A DNA stretch of 64,000 nucleotides from Rhizobiales bacterium 65-79 (lineage in GTDB: Bacteria > Pseudomonadota > Alphaproteobacteria > Rhizobiales > Rhizobiaceae): positions 1 through 64,000 of the forward strand of contig MKRJ01000038.1 of assembly GCA_001896885.1 (NCBI GenBank), read 5' to 3'. Below the pieces are notes generated by a model, which was given only the letters and a program-made list of their open reading frames with translations, made no database searches and was not told the origin of the DNA. The translations under genes were made by a program, and so were the position numbers. Positions 1-9,288 of the stretch are shown in pieces (position 1 is the stretch's first letter; each line of letters begins with the position of its first letter).

Positions 1-124
1 ATCGAGAAGCGACGGTGCCTCGGGTCCTCCCTGGCTCCTAGGTGCAATGGGGGGCGGCATAGTCGCAGGTCGCAAGCAGCTTTGAGGTTCGAATTGGCAG
101 GACGACCTCGCCATGACATCGGGG

Positions 125-171
125 GCGCGCCCAGGACCACGGCGGCCACGCCGCCGTGGTCCTGGGCGCGC
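125..171. terminator. Strong GC-rich hairpin, 22-bp arms
   Basis: Arms at 125-146 and 150-171 are perfect inverted repeats around a 3-nt loop. There is no T-tract, so a terminator role is only a guess; it could equally be a REP-like element or a protein site. The equivalent site in copy 2 (55355-55397) keeps 21-bp arms although its arms and loop have changed, which suggests the pairing is maintained. Confidence 0.55.
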
Positions 172-409
172 CTGGTCCTCAGCGATCGGATACTGCCACT
201 TCCCAAGGCGTGCCCCTGCAAAATGATAGGCACGGTCTAGAAGCGCGCACGTTCTTCTTTGCAGTGGACTTTCCCTCAAATGAAAGCATCAACGGAGGAG
301 CGCCCGCCCTAGCGCGGGCGCCCGCATCCCCTCGCCCGGTCGCCACCGCCGGGGTCGTCCTCGTGCAAGCGCCAGCATCCCGCTGGCGCCTAACACGGAG
401 ACGAAATTC

Positions 410-1081
410 ATGGCCACCACCAAGATCAATCTGACCGACCACCAGCGCTGCGTTCTGCGCGCGGCGTCACGTTCGGCAAATCTCAATGTTTGGCCGCTTC
501 CGCAACGTCTGGGCCTCAGCAAGGGATCCGCTACGATCGTGGTGAAGGGCTTGCTGAAGAAAGGCTTGATCGCAGAGCGCGCCGCACTCGGCCATGATGC
601 AATCTGGCGCGAAGCCGAAGACGGCCGGCCCATGACCCTGGTCATCACCAAGGACGGCCTTGCCGCGGTCGGAATGCTCCCCGAAATCGCAGACGATCGA
701 AAGCAGACTGCCGACCAGTCAGCACAGAAGGCCCACGACGGGGCCAAGCGTGGGCCGACAGCGCCCGTATCGGAAAACCAGCGGCGGACGCCCAGGGCCG
801 GCTCGAAGCTGGCGATGCTGGTCGAATTGCTGGAGCGCGACGAAGGCGCGACGGTTGAGGAGGCGGCCGCTGCGTTGGGGTGGCGGCCGCACACCGTGCG
901 CGGCGTGATGTCGGGCGCGTTGGTGAAACGGTTCGGGTTGCGGATTGTCTCGGAGCCGATTGAAGGCCGAGGGAGGGTGTATCGAGCTGAAGGTGATCGG
1001 CCCCAGACGCCGACAAGGCCGGAAGCACAGGTAAATAGCTCAGCCGCCGACCGTGGCGTCGCAACGAAGGTGACGCATTGA
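410..1081 (+). CDS. DUF3489 domain protein (copy 1)
   Basis: This 223-residue protein has an N-terminal winged-helix-like segment (about residues 5-75), a charged linker (about 100-125), and a C-terminal DUF3489 domain (about 127-200). The DUF3489 domain contains the typical run of a leucine-rich helix, an acidic 'ERDEGAT' stretch and a 'HTVRGVMSGAL' helix. The family is of unknown function; the C-terminal half resembles a small helix-turn-helix, so DNA binding is an inference. A diverged paralogue lies at 55637-56263. The ATG start is the same in both copies, which supports it. Confidence 0.8.
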   Translation: MATTKINLTDHQRCVLRAASRSANLNVWPLPQRLGLSKGSATIVVKGLLKKGLIAERAALGHDAIWREAEDGRPMTLVITKDGLAAVGMLPEIADDRKQTADQSAQKAHDGAKRGPTAPVSENQRRTPRAGSKLAMLVELLERDEGATVEEAAAALGWRPHTVRGVMSGALVKRFGLRIVSEPIEGRGRVYRAEGDRPQTPTRPEAQVNSSAADRGVATKVTH

Positions 1082-1270
1082 CATGATGGCTAGCCCTTCG
1101 GCTCCCGCAGGCGCTCTGGCGCTACCTGCTGGGAGCCATGGTGTCGTATATGTCTCCTCGAGGGGAACAGGGACAGGGACGAGAGGCTTTTGCCCGATAT
1201 TGCCTCTGGTCTTTCCGCAAGAAGCTTTGACGGCAGGTTGATGCAGTCGAGGACATCCCGCCGACGCGAA

Positions 1271-2299
1271 TTAGCTCTCGCCGTCAAAGCGGAACGTGCC
1301 AAGCGCTTCCATCAATTTCAGCTTCGTCGCTTCGGTGATCTTCCTGCCCCTCGCCGCGCCGGCTTGCAGGATATCCATGATGAAATCCCGATCCTTTGCA
1401 AGCGACAGCCTGCTTTCCCGTATGGGCGCGACAAGCGCCTGCAATATCGACGTCAGGCGGCGCTTCAACACCATGTCTCCAAGACCACCACGACGATAGT
1501 GGCTCTTCAGGTCCGCAACCGCCTCGCGATCCTCGTCGAATGCGTCGAGATAGACGAAGATGATGTTCCCCTCGACCTGGCCGGGATCGGACACCCGTAG
1601 ATGATCGGGGTCCGTATACATCCGGTGGACGGCATCCTCGATCTCGTTGTCGGTTGCCGATAGCGGGATTGCGTTGCCCTGGGACTTACTCATCTTCGCC
1701 TTGCCATCCACGCCGGGCAGTCGGCCGATGTCGGGGATGAGCGCGCGAGCCTCAGGAAGCACCAATCTGCCGGTTTGGCGGTTCAACCGGCGCACGATCT
1801 GGTTGGTCTGTTCGATCAGCGGCATCTGATCCTCGCCGACAGGAACGAGCGTCGCTTTGAAGCCGGTAATGTCGGCTGCTTGCGCAACCGGATAGCACAG
1901 GAAGCCGGCGGGTATGTCGCGCCCGAAACCGCGCGCCTGGATTTCGTCCTTGATCGTGGGATTCCGTTCGAGCCGGGCAACCGTGACGAAATTCAGGTAG
2001 AGCAACGTCAATTCGGCCAATGCAGGCAACGCTGACTGCACACATATTGTCGAAATCGTCGGATCTATGCCTACAGCCAGATAATCCAACGTCACTTCCA
2101 CGACGTTGCGTTGCACCTTCTCCGGATCATGGGCATTGTCAGTGAGCGCCTGGGTATCCGCCAATAAGAGATATTGTTCGTGCTCATGCTGGAGCGCGAC
2201 CCGATTGCGGAGTGATCCGACATAGTGCCCAAGATGCAGAGGGCCGGTCGTGCGATCGCCAGTAAGGATTACGGAGCGAGGATTGGTGTCCGAGGGCAT
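1271..2299 (-). CDS. trpS: Tryptophan-tRNA ligase (intact copy)
   Basis: This class I aminoacyl-tRNA synthetase charges tRNA-Trp with tryptophan. The HIGH-type signature '[10 protein letters not shown]' lies at about residues 20-29 and a perfect KMSKS loop at about 202-206. At 342 residues it has normal bacterial TrpS length. I chose the ATG at 2299; a GTG nine codons upstream (2326) is the alternative. Its place in a repeated accessory block suggests a supernumerary TrpS rather than the housekeeping one. Extra TrpS copies can confer resistance to tryptophan analogues such as indolmycin, but nothing here tests that. The 3' half is repeated as a broken copy at 56495-57041. Confidence 0.9.
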   Translation of the reverse strand: MPSDTNPRSVILTGDRTTGPLHLGHYVGSLRNRVALQHEHEQYLLLADTQALTDNAHDPEKVQRNVVEVTLDYLAVGIDPTISTICVQSALPALAELTLLYLNFVTVARLERNPTIKDEIQARGFGRDIPAGFLCYPVAQAADITGFKATLVPVGEDQMPLIEQTNQIVRRLNRQTGRLVLPEARALIPDIGRLPGVDGKAKMSKSQGNAIPLSATDNEIEDAVHRMYTDPDHLRVSDPGQVEGNIIFVYLDAFDEDREAVADLKSHYRRGGLGDMVLKRRLTSILQALVAPIRESRLSLAKDRDFIMDILQAGAARGRKITEATKLKLMEALGTFRFDGES

Positions 2300-2709
2300 T
2301 GCCGAAGCTCTTTCGTAAAGAGCCACTGTCCCGGTCGGATGGAGTCTAATCGAATATCGCCAGCCGCCAAAACAGCGGCCATGGTTAAGATTATAGACAG
2401 GCCGCGCTTAGAAAGCGCGCCACCAGCATTGCAAGAGGTTTCTAGGCCGGTTCGTCATGGCGGCCGTCCATATAGATTGCTCACGGCTTTGCCAAGCCTG
2501 GGAGTGACCACGCTCCTGGCGACGTCGATGCGGAGATCGTGCCGCGACGTGCTCGTTCCTGGCCGCGTTGGCCAGCGCGCTCCTCATTGTCCGCCGGTGG
2601 GCCGGCCAGTGGTAGCGCATTTTCAGCCCATCAGACGAGGAACTTCGACTTCGTCCCGCTCCGTCGCCGCGCCGTGGGAACTACACCGCCTTGAGCATGT
2701 TCAGGACTG
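2300..2709. other. Stretch without a recognisable gene
   Basis: It lies between the trpS start and a broken DUF6894 gene. The small open frames on both strands do not resemble known proteins. The region probably carries the trpS promoter (minus strand), but no clear -35/-10 pair was identified. Confidence 0.4.
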
Positions 2710-2946
2710 ATGCGCCGATATTACTTCCACTGTTTCGGCAACGGCAGCCTCCAGATCGATGAGGAAGGCATTCTGATGCCGAGCATCGATGATGTGGAGA
2801 TCGAAGCGACGAAAGGTCTCGCGGAACTGGCCAGAGAATGCTTCCTGGAGAGGTCAGGCGTGAACCGGCTGTCCAGGTCAGGACGAAACGGGGAATGCTC
2901 TTCTTCGCACCGTCATTGTCTTTGAGGTGTTCATCACAGTCGCGTA
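2710..2946 (+). pseudogene. DUF6894-family small protein, frameshifted
   Basis: The N-terminus (start 'MRRYYFH', then 'DEEGILMPS') fits the DUF6894 family of small proteins of unknown function common in alphaproteobacteria. The first frame runs into unrelated residues. From about 2873 a second frame supplies the expected family ending ('QDETGNALLRTV') and stops at 2944-2946. A one-base change in the middle therefore appears to have broken the gene. A sequencing error would give the same picture. Confidence 0.55.
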
Positions 2947-3012
2947 GCTTTCACCGGCATCAGCCCGATCTTTGCCGAGGGACCGTCTCCTTCGGAATTT
3001 GAAGGCGGTTCA

Positions 3013-3147
3013 TGCGGATCGGGCTGATCGGTCTCGATCGTCACTTCTTCGAAATGATCGTAGACTACCTTGCCAACGTGCTTGCCAGGATCGTCAACGG
3101 CCACCCCAACCGCCAAATCGACCGATCAGAAGCCGGAAAACTCTAGC
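3013..3147 (+). pseudogene. IS66-type transposase C-terminal remnant
   Basis: The plus frame contains 'DYLANVLARIVNGHP', which matches the conserved C-terminal tail of IS66-family transposases. The residues before and after do not continue the family match, so only a few dozen codons survive. The remnant is taken as a scar of an earlier insertion. No terminal repeats or target duplication were found. The rest of 2947-3263 holds nothing else recognisable. Confidence 0.45.
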
Positions 3148-3263
3148 CCCTGCCGAGGGCGCATCAGTGAGAAATTCACGATCAGACAGACCCTGCAAAA
3201 ACTGCAGGAGATTCAGGATCTCAGCCAGATACGCGACGGCGTTCCTGACGGCCCCCATTCATC

Positions 3264-3944
3264 TCACCCACCTCGACGTTCGCAAAGGAGTGTCAGGGCA
3301 TCCGCCAACCCCTGCTGCATGTGCTCTGAAAGAACCCGTCGAAGCCGCTCGAGATCATCACCTATCGCAGCATCGACGTATTCCTCATGGGCTCCTGGGC
3401 GCGGCCCATGTTCGTTGTGTGCCAGGTGCACCGCGGCCCAATAGAGCTGCAACCGCCCCCTCAGACCTTTCCAGGAATTGATGAGTATCTGATGGTCTGT
3501 GGTTTCATAAACCAATGAGTGCAGATGAAGCTCAGCTGCAATAGCTCTCTCCTCAATGCACGATTCGATCGCGTCGAGAAGCTTGACGTGACGGTTGTGC
3601 AACTGCCGCCTAAAGGCATCGTCACGCCTGTCCCATATCAGCTGAAAAGCAAAATATTCCAAGGCAGTCCTGAATGAATAGATCTCCTTTACATCGCGAG
3701 CATCGAGACTAACAACGCGGGTAGAAGAATAGTCCGAGGTGACGAGCAGCCCCTCATCATTGAGCTGTCGAATGGCCTCACGTAGCGGACCTCGACTCAC
3801 GCCAAACTGGGTGGCCAGCTGTGCTTCCACTATGCGCGACCCAGGCCTGAATGCTCCACTCAAGATCCTTTCGCGCAGAACATCCGCGATCCGTTCCCGA
3901 TAGGTTGCGCTTGAAAGCTTCGGTATTCCGGAGTCTCGACTCAT
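3264..3944 (-). CDS. GntR-family regulator, FadR/FCD subfamily
   Basis: This 226-residue protein has an N-terminal winged HTH (about residues 12-75, with the GntR signature 'FGVSRGPLREAI') and an all-helical FCD ligand domain (about 85-215). FCD regulators usually bind carboxylic-acid ligands and repress adjacent catabolic genes. It is the last gene of a minus-strand run with the UxaA-like dehydratase, ABC importer and aminotransferase, so local control of that set is likely. The spacing from 4000 suggests co-transcription or its own promoter at 3945-3999. Confidence 0.85.
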   Translation of the reverse strand: MSRDSGIPKLSSATYRERIADVLRERILSGAFRPGSRIVEAQLATQFGVSRGPLREAIRQLNDEGLLVTSDYSSTRVVSLDARDVKEIYSFRTALEYFAFQLIWDRRDDAFRRQLHNRHVKLLDAIESCIEERAIAAELHLHSLVYETTDHQILINSWKGLRGRLQLYWAAVHLAHNEHGPRPGAHEEYVDAAIGDDLERLRRVLSEHMQQGLADALTLLCERRGG

Positions 3945-3999
3945 CTTGGCGGCATCTTAGAGGGCGGCATTGATACAAGAGATAGCTGCGATTCAAGTG

Positions 4000-5139
4000 C
4001 TAAATTGGTGGTTGCCAATTTGGCAGCATCGCGACTTTAGATCTCATCTCCTCAGCGGCCGCCAAAGTGCCCGAAGCGACCGCCGACAATTTGCGAAGAC
4101 TGCTAAACACATCAAATTCTTGTCCGCGGGTCATTAGATCGACGTCGGAGCTGTCCGCAAGTTCGTCACCCGCCAGAATTACGGAGGTCAGCAAGGGAAA
4201 GGACGCAGTGAAACTGTTTGCGCCAACTGTCTGCAGCACGATGGTGCATCCGGAAGCCGCAAATCCAAGGAGCGACATCCAAGCAGAACCCGGTCCGTCG
4301 ATCAAATGCAGACCGCCTCGAGGTAACGTGTCGCCGTATTTCTGGAGAGAAGCAATTTTTGTTCCCTGGACACGACGCATTGCCGCAGCGGTCTTGGATG
4401 CGAGCGTCTCAATCCCTCCGTGCCTATTCACCGGAGTAGGATCTGGCGCATCTGATCCCAGTCCCGTCAGGATTGTACGAGCTTCCTGTATTACGCCACG
4501 CACGGATGCTTTCAAGTGCTTGGGAGCGATAGTCGCAGATGCCGCTTCCGGGTCGCCCGCCAAATCGGCGATCTCGCTGAAGGCAACGGTAGACCCGGCA
4601 TCGACCAGAGAACTCACCATGAGGCTTGCCGCCGGATGGACGGTCAGTGAAGACTGCCTACTCGTGTTGCTCGAACGCAGGCCGACCCTCAGACATGACA
4701 AATCAAAAGATTTCCGGATAGAACTGGCAAGTCGTGCAGCCATGCCTGCGACGACCGAGGAGGCCTTGCGAAAAAGGGCATTCGTGTCGGGCCAGTCCTG
4801 GGTAATGAAAATCTCGTGCTCGCAACCATCTCGGCAAGCATTTTCAGCAAAACATTCAGCCGCTTTCCTATCCGTCCCCAATATCACGACCGTTCCCACA
4901 TTCGGATTGTGGCATAATTGGCCGAACAAGCGAGTTGTGAATGCGAGTTCCTGCCCAAAAGACAGGCCGCCAGTAGGTGCCAAGAGGCATCGGGCGGAAG
5001 GATGCGACCAAACGAGGCTATTGGCCACGTCGTTCGTGAGGTCCGATAGAGAGACGACCAGCACCAGATTTCTGAGCCCTACGAGCCCATCGGAGCGCAG
5101 GAAACCCATGACGTTCATGTCGCCGGCGATGGAGGACAT
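4000..5139 (-). CDS. UxaA-family (altronate/galactarate dehydratase-like) protein
   Basis: This 379-residue protein matches the large C-terminal domain of UxaA/GarD-type dehydratases, with 'NRHGGIETLASK', a 'KYGDTLPRGGLHLIDGPG' segment and a 'GANSF' region. Characterised members dehydrate sugar acids such as D-altronate or D-galactarate; others act on smaller hydroxy acids. The small SAF domain is not present here. The start at 5139 is supported by a TGATG overlap with the upstream permease stop, the signature of translational coupling. An amino-acid importer and aminotransferase in the same run suggest a hydroxy amino acid or its oxo-acid as substrate, but this is inference. Confidence 0.75.
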   Translation of the reverse strand: MSSIAGDMNVMGFLRSDGLVGLRNLVLVVSLSDLTNDVANSLVWSHPSARCLLAPTGGLSFGQELAFTTRLFGQLCHNPNVGTVVILGTDRKAAECFAENACRDGCEHEIFITQDWPDTNALFRKASSVVAGMAARLASSIRKSFDLSCLRVGLRSSNTSRQSSLTVHPAASLMVSSLVDAGSTVAFSEIADLAGDPEAASATIAPKHLKASVRGVIQEARTILTGLGSDAPDPTPVNRHGGIETLASKTAAAMRRVQGTKIASLQKYGDTLPRGGLHLIDGPGSAWMSLLGFAASGCTIVLQTVGANSFTASFPLLTSVILAGDELADSSDVDLMTRGQEFDVFSSLRKLSAVASGTLAAAEEMRSKVAMLPNWQPPI

Positions 5140-5798
5140 CAAAAGGCAAACCTGCGCTCGAGACGCCTCGAAACGAGGATCAGCGGATAGCAAATGATGA
5201 AGTAGCAAATCATGACCGCTGCGAGGATAGCGAAGCTATGGGAGTTGCCGCTATCGAGCAGGAGACGTTGGATCGTGCGTTGGGCCGATTCCAAGAGTTC
5301 GAGGCTCCCGAGCATAGCTGACAGCGAAGTTGCGTGGATGAGTGACGTGAGGAGGTTCATTGTCGGCGCCAGCAACCTTCGCATCGCCTGAGGCAGGACG
5401 ACAAGAAATATGATCTGTATCGAATGCAGCCCCAGGGAGCGTCCCGCTTCGATCTGCTGGTTCGGAACAGCCTGAATAGCTCCTCTCACATTTTCGCCCA
5501 TGACGCTGCTGCCCCACAAGGTGAGTCCAAGGACGGCGGCAAAGAAGGGTTTGAGGACAATCCCCACCGCCGGCAGGGCGAAGAAGGCGAAGAATAGCAC
5601 GACGATAAGCGGTAGCCCGCGCCAAATCTCCACGTAGATGCGCAGCAGCCTTTGAAATGCAGGCCGGCTGTACGCAAGCGCTATGCCCACGACAATTCCT
5701 AGGGTCCCGCTCGCAATCGAGGCTGCGCCCGCCATCAGGAGCGTCGTCATCAGGCCACCGGCCATATAGCGGAGCGCGGGTAGGGTCCACTCAGGCAT
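5139..5798 (-). CDS. Polar amino-acid ABC transporter permease
   Basis: This 219-residue integral membrane protein of the HisM/GlnP type has about five hydrophobic segments. A permease EAA loop appears at about residues 120-150 ('EAGRSLGL'). It pairs with the permease at 5791-6468, with which it overlaps by 8 bp, and with the binding protein at 6481. Its stop overlaps the UxaA-like start. No ATP-binding subunit of this class occurs in the window. Confidence 0.88.
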   Translation of the reverse strand: MPEWTLPALRYMAGGLMTTLLMAGAASIASGTLGIVVGIALAYSRPAFQRLLRIYVEIWRGLPLIVVLFFAFFALPAVGIVLKPFFAAVLGLTLWGSSVMGENVRGAIQAVPNQQIEAGRSLGLHSIQIIFLVVLPQAMRRLLAPTMNLLTSLIHATSLSAMLGSLELLESAQRTIQRLLLDSGNSHSFAILAAVMICYFIICYPLILVSRRLERRFAF

Positions 5799-6468
5799 TG
5801 TGTGTCGGCAGCCTCAGTCGGTGTTCGATCGCAAGAGCGGCCCGAGAGAGCGCCGTTCCAAGCAGCAGATAGATCACCGCAATCAGGATGAATATCTCAA
5901 AGACGCGAAAACTTACCGAAACCAGATCGATCGCGGTGGTCGTCAACTCGCCGAAGCTTATGGCAACCATGAGAGCCGTGTTCTTCAAGGTTTCAATAGC
6001 TGTGTTTGTCAAGGACGGCATAGCTATTCTGACGGCCAGCGGCAGAATGATTGTCAACATGGTCTGGTCTCGTTTGAGGCCGAGCGCATCAGCAGCTTCA
6101 ACCAACCCATGTGGCACCGTTTCAAAAGCGGCACGAAAATTCTCGGTATTGTAGGCAGCGGACCAGATTACCAGGGAGACGCATGCGGTCGCATTGGCCG
6201 AAAGCTGAATACCGAGCTCCGGCAAGCCGAAATAGATGAAGAATATCTGTACGAAGAGCGGCGTCGCCCTGATGAATTCAACCGCCGCCCCGATCGCTCG
6301 CCCGATATAGCGGATCCTATAGGCGCGGGCGGCACCCCCTAGCAGCCCAAGGGCAGTACCGCCAGCACATCCGACGATCAGAAGGTAGATCGTCAGGAGA
6401 AGGCCATGGCCAAGTTCGAACAGATGCTCGATGACATATCCGGGATCGAGCGTGTAGCCGAAATTCAT
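5791..6468 (-). CDS. Polar amino-acid ABC transporter permease
   Basis: This is the second HisM/GlnP-type permease, 225 residues, with several membrane spans and an EAA loop ('EAADALGLKRDQT'). It starts 12 bp after the binding-protein stop and overlaps the next permease, so the three genes form one transcription unit. Together they would form the heteromeric membrane pore of an amino-acid importer. Confidence 0.88.
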   Translation of the reverse strand: MNFGYTLDPGYVIEHLFELGHGLLLTIYLLIVGCAGGTALGLLGGAARAYRIRYIGRAIGAAVEFIRATPLFVQIFFIYFGLPELGIQLSANATACVSLVIWSAAYNTENFRAAFETVPHGLVEAADALGLKRDQTMLTIILPLAVRIAMPSLTNTAIETLKNTALMVAISFGELTTTAIDLVSVSFRVFEIFILIAVIYLLLGTALSRAALAIEHRLRLPTHNA

Positions 6469-6480
6469 CTAGGATTGACT

Positions 6481-7356
6481 TCAATCACACCGGTACAGAT
6501 TCTCAGCGCCGGCATAAGACAATTCGTGGTCAGGACGAGGGACGGCGGTCGAAAACTCGGCCAGCGTATCTGCGCCCAACCATTTCTGCAGGCTCTTGTA
6601 GAAAAAGTCGTTCTTTCGCAGATCCTGGATGGCATAGTTTGCCCAGGTGGCCATCTCCGCATTGTCAAGCTTGACCCCGATACCAAAGGGGCCTCTCGCC
6701 ACGCTATGGCCTACGATCTTGATCGACGAATCCTTGGCGGCCAGACCGAGCAGAAGCGTCACGTCTTGAGGGAATGCGACGGCGCGCCCCTGCTTCAACG
6801 CAGCGAGCGAATTCGCGGTGTTGTCAAACAGCATTTGCTGGACGTCGGGCATGCAGCCTTTCAGCCAGATACTGGGCGTTCCACCGGTAGTCGTTGTGAT
6901 CGCCTTGCCTTTGAGGTCCGGCCAATCCTTGATCTCGGAGTTCTTTGGCACGACCATCCTCACTCCGGAATCGAAATACGGGTCAGAGAACTTGATCACC
7001 TTGGCCCGATCCGGCGTGTAGGACAGAACAGACACTATAAGATCGACCCTACCGCTCGTAAGGAAGGGGATTCTGTTGGGGCCGGCTACGCAAACCAGTT
7101 GGGCGCCGTCGTCGTTGCCGAAGGCAAGCCGGGCGAGTTCACGGGCAATGTCGATCTCGAAACCGGCATTATTGCCCCCGGCGTCGACAAAGCCGAAGGG
7201 TGGATAGTCGCACTTGACGCCGATAACGAGTTTCCCGCGGGCTTTGACGGGCGCGGGAAGTGGCGCTTCCCGCGCAAAGGCGGCGGAGCCGGCCAGTCCC
7301 GTCAGCGCGAAGGCCAACGCAATCACAAACACTTTCAGGCGTATAATGTTTTTCAT
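6481..7356 (-). CDS. Amino-acid ABC transporter periplasmic binding protein
   Basis: This 291-residue protein has a clear signal peptide (hydrophobic core about residues 8-24, cleavage near 'AFA-RE') and a family 3 solute-binding fold. Family features include 'GKLVIGVKCDYPPFGF', 'GFEIDIAREL' and 'GRVDLIVSVLSYTPDRAKVIKFSDPY'. It would capture a polar amino acid or related ligand in the periplasm for the two permeases downstream. Several cysteines in the mature protein (for example 'KGCMPDV' and the C-terminal 'YRCD') are somewhat unusual for the family. Confidence 0.9.
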   Translation of the reverse strand: MKNIIRLKVFVIALAFALTGLAGSAAFAREAPLPAPVKARGKLVIGVKCDYPPFGFVDAGGNNAGFEIDIARELARLAFGNDDGAQLVCVAGPNRIPFLTSGRVDLIVSVLSYTPDRAKVIKFSDPYFDSGVRMVVPKNSEIKDWPDLKGKAITTTTGGTPSIWLKGCMPDVQQMLFDNTANSLAALKQGRAVAFPQDVTLLLGLAAKDSSIKIVGHSVARGPFGIGVKLDNAEMATWANYAIQDLRKNDFFYKSLQKWLGADTLAEFSTAVPRPDHELSYAGAENLYRCD

Positions 7357-7438
7357 GCCTTCATTCCCCTTCTTGCTTCCTAGCTGCTGCAGGCTCGCCC
7401 TTCGATCACTGTAAGTTCTGGCCCGCGCCGGCCAGCGA

Positions 7439-8332
7439 CTATGCGACCGCCGTGACGGTTAGCTTTTCGGCTTCCTGAAGATACCGTTCAAGCAGCGCCC
7501 CAGTATGCGGTCCAGCCTTGCCGGTCCCGATCGCGCGGCCATCCACCTCGATAACCGGCACGATCTGGTTGACGGTTCCAGTGATGAACATCTCGTCGGC
7601 CATATAGACATCGCCCAATGACACTCTTGTTTCGCGTACCCGCAGGTCTCGTTCGATGGCGAGGTCGAAAACGAGCTGCCGCGTAAAGCCGGGCATGATT
7701 GAATCGGCCCGAGGCGTGGAGAGGATATCTCCCTGAATGATGAATATGTTTGCCGAGTTCGTTTCTGCGACGAAGCCGTCCGTATCAAGCATCAGCGCCT
7801 CATCGGCGCCGGCGTTATTAGCTTCAATTTTTGCAAGAATTTGCCCGAGCTGATTGCAGGTATGCAGCTTGGGATCGAGACATTGCGCGGGCGTCCGGCG
7901 GACGCTGCTGGTCGCCAGCCTAATGCCGCTCTTGGGCATCTGAGGTTTTTTTCCTTCCACTAGGATTGCGACAGTGGGCTCCACGTTGGCGCAGATCCTC
8001 GTGTCCATTCCACTGCTAAGCGGGTCGCCCCGCGACACGGTGATACGAACATGCGCATCCTCTTCGATCCTGTTGGCGGCAACGGTGTCCAAGATCGCCT
8101 TGGCAACATCCCGCTCGGTCAAGGACATCCGAATGCCAATGGCACGGGCGCACAGAAACAATCTTCTCACATGCTCGTGCAGCTGAAACACACCCCCGCG
8201 ATAAACTCTGAGGCCCTCGTAAACCGCATCCCCACTTTGGAATCCCCTATCCCATATTGATATCCGAGCCTCGCTCCGAGGAACGAGTCGGCCGTTGAGG
8301 AAGCAAACCTGAGGCTCAATTTGGGACTGCAA
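7439..8332 (-). CDS. Class IV PLP-dependent aminotransferase
   Basis: This 297-residue protein belongs to the fold-type IV aminotransferases (branched-chain/D-amino acid aminotransferase and aminodeoxychorismate lyase group). The probable Schiff-base lysine is in 'DPKLHTCNQ' and the second conserved block is 'ADEALMLDTDGFVAETNSANIF'. The start is a TTG at 8332, preceded by GGAGGG at suitable spacing; no ATG fits better. Its place beside the amino-acid importer and UxaA-like dehydratase suggests catabolism of an imported D- or hydroxy-amino acid. The exact substrate cannot be read from sequence. Confidence 0.85.
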   Translation of the reverse strand: MQSQIEPQVCFLNGRLVPRSEARISIWDRGFQSGDAVYEGLRVYRGGVFQLHEHVRRLFLCARAIGIRMSLTERDVAKAILDTVAANRIEEDAHVRITVSRGDPLSSGMDTRICANVEPTVAILVEGKKPQMPKSGIRLATSSVRRTPAQCLDPKLHTCNQLGQILAKIEANNAGADEALMLDTDGFVAETNSANIFIIQGDILSTPRADSIMPGFTRQLVFDLAIERDLRVRETRVSLGDVYMADEMFITGTVNQIVPVIEVDGRAIGTGKAGPHTGALLERYLQEAEKLTVTAVA

Positions 8333-8757
8333 TGTCTACCCTCCAGAAATTTAAGCACGCGGGTACTGTCCCTTTCGTCGATTGTCAACAATCAATCATC
8401 TGGGGCACTCTCCAAGTGACCCGGCTAGGGTGCAGGTTGCCGAGTACGTTACGGATGACCTCATTGGCGATCGGGACGCGCACCGGCGCACCGAGCCGGA
8501 CCTACCATGGCAGGCGGTGACCCGACGTGCTGAATTGACCCCTTAGCCGAACGGAACCCGCGCCAAAATCGTCCTTCTCGTCAATGGATCAGCGCCGTCG
8601 TTTGTGCTGGCGAGCGGATGGAGACGAGATCGCCCGTGGGCGAGCGCTCGGGCGTCCGGCGTGCGTCCCTTGTTCAGGGCCAGCCGCTGAAGCGAACCGG
8701 CCGCGAGCCGCATGTGTCGTTCGTCGTGCTGCGGAGACTTTGAGCAAGCAGCACAGG
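8333..8757. other. Gap between two minus-strand clusters
   Basis: This 425-bp stretch has no recognisable gene. The open frames here are short and look like shadows. It should hold the promoter for the aminotransferase/importer run (reading left) and the end of the AA_synth transcript. Confidence 0.4.
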
Positions 8758-9288
8758 CTATTTGCCGACCCTCGGTCTTGGCCGCCCTCCATCCGCCAGC
8801 GCGACAATCACGACGATTTCGTCTGATCGAGGCGCACCGGTCAGCGTTAATGTGAGCGTATCGATATGGTCGAAAGACCAGGGATCGTCCTTGTGACCGA
8901 GCGGAACATCGATGGATGTTCCCGCGGCGCCAATTTTCTGGGTCGAGGGAATTACCGCCTTTCCGCCGCCTATGAATGACCGGATGGGCTTCCCCATCCC
9001 CGGATGAAGGATGGCGGCGGCATGTTCGATCTCGCCGTTCGATCCGACGATGGCGGCCTTGCCGTAGGAAATGACCGGGTTCGGCAGAAGAAGAGCCGCC
9101 TCGCGCACGAGCAGTTCTCCCAGCGGCTCGCCAAGGGAGACGAGTTCGGAAAGATCTTCGCTGGCCCGGCCGACAAGAGGATTGTGGATAATGACGCATG
9201 CCGCCGCGCGCGTGACCGGAGGGCGCGCGGCCAGTCCCCCTTCGAAATAGACGACATCCTTCATGACGTGAGAGCGCAGTATGTCCAT
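8758..9288 (-). CDS. Amino acid synthesis (AA_synth/DUF1185) family protein
   Basis: This 176-residue protein fits the AA_synth (DUF1185) family, which has solved structures but no firmly established reaction. Features are 'ACVIIHNPLVGR' near the N-terminus, a 'YGKAAIVGSNGEIEHAAAILHP' core, and a glycine-rich 'IGGGKAVIPSTQKIG'. The start ATG directly follows the stop of the upstream amidohydrolase (TAG then ATG), so the two are coupled. In other catabolic clusters these genes sit beside amidohydrolases, which fits here. ATG at 9264 is an alternative start. Confidence 0.8.
   Translation of the reverse strand: MDILRSHVMKDVVYFEGGLAARPPVTRAAACVIIHNPLVGRASEDLSELVSLGEPLGELLVREAALLLPNPVISYGKAAIVGSNGEIEHAAAILHPGMGKPIRSFIGGGKAVIPSTQKIGAAGTSIDVPLGHKDDPWSFDHIDTLTLTLTGAPRSDEIVVIVALADGGRPRPRVGK

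Larger units (their letters stand above)
1..1821 (+). repeat. Direct repeat copy 1 (leader, DUF3489 gene, 3' part of trpS)
   Basis: This block closely resembles 55230-57041 in the same orientation. The leader, hairpin, DUF3489 gene, its downstream spacer and the 3' half of trpS all match with scattered substitutions and small indels. The match starts at or before the window edge and stops inside trpS, where copy 2 joins foreign sequence. This copy keeps the whole trpS gene. No other gene was recognised in 1-409. Confidence 0.9.

Noticed and set aside
2934-3116. Minus-strand 60-residue frame
   Set aside because: It lies opposite the IS66-like remnant and has no ribosome site or known family.
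8543-9199. Long open frame overlapping the AA_synth gene
   Set aside because: It is a shadow frame of the AA_synth gene, with an arginine/serine-rich product and no family match.
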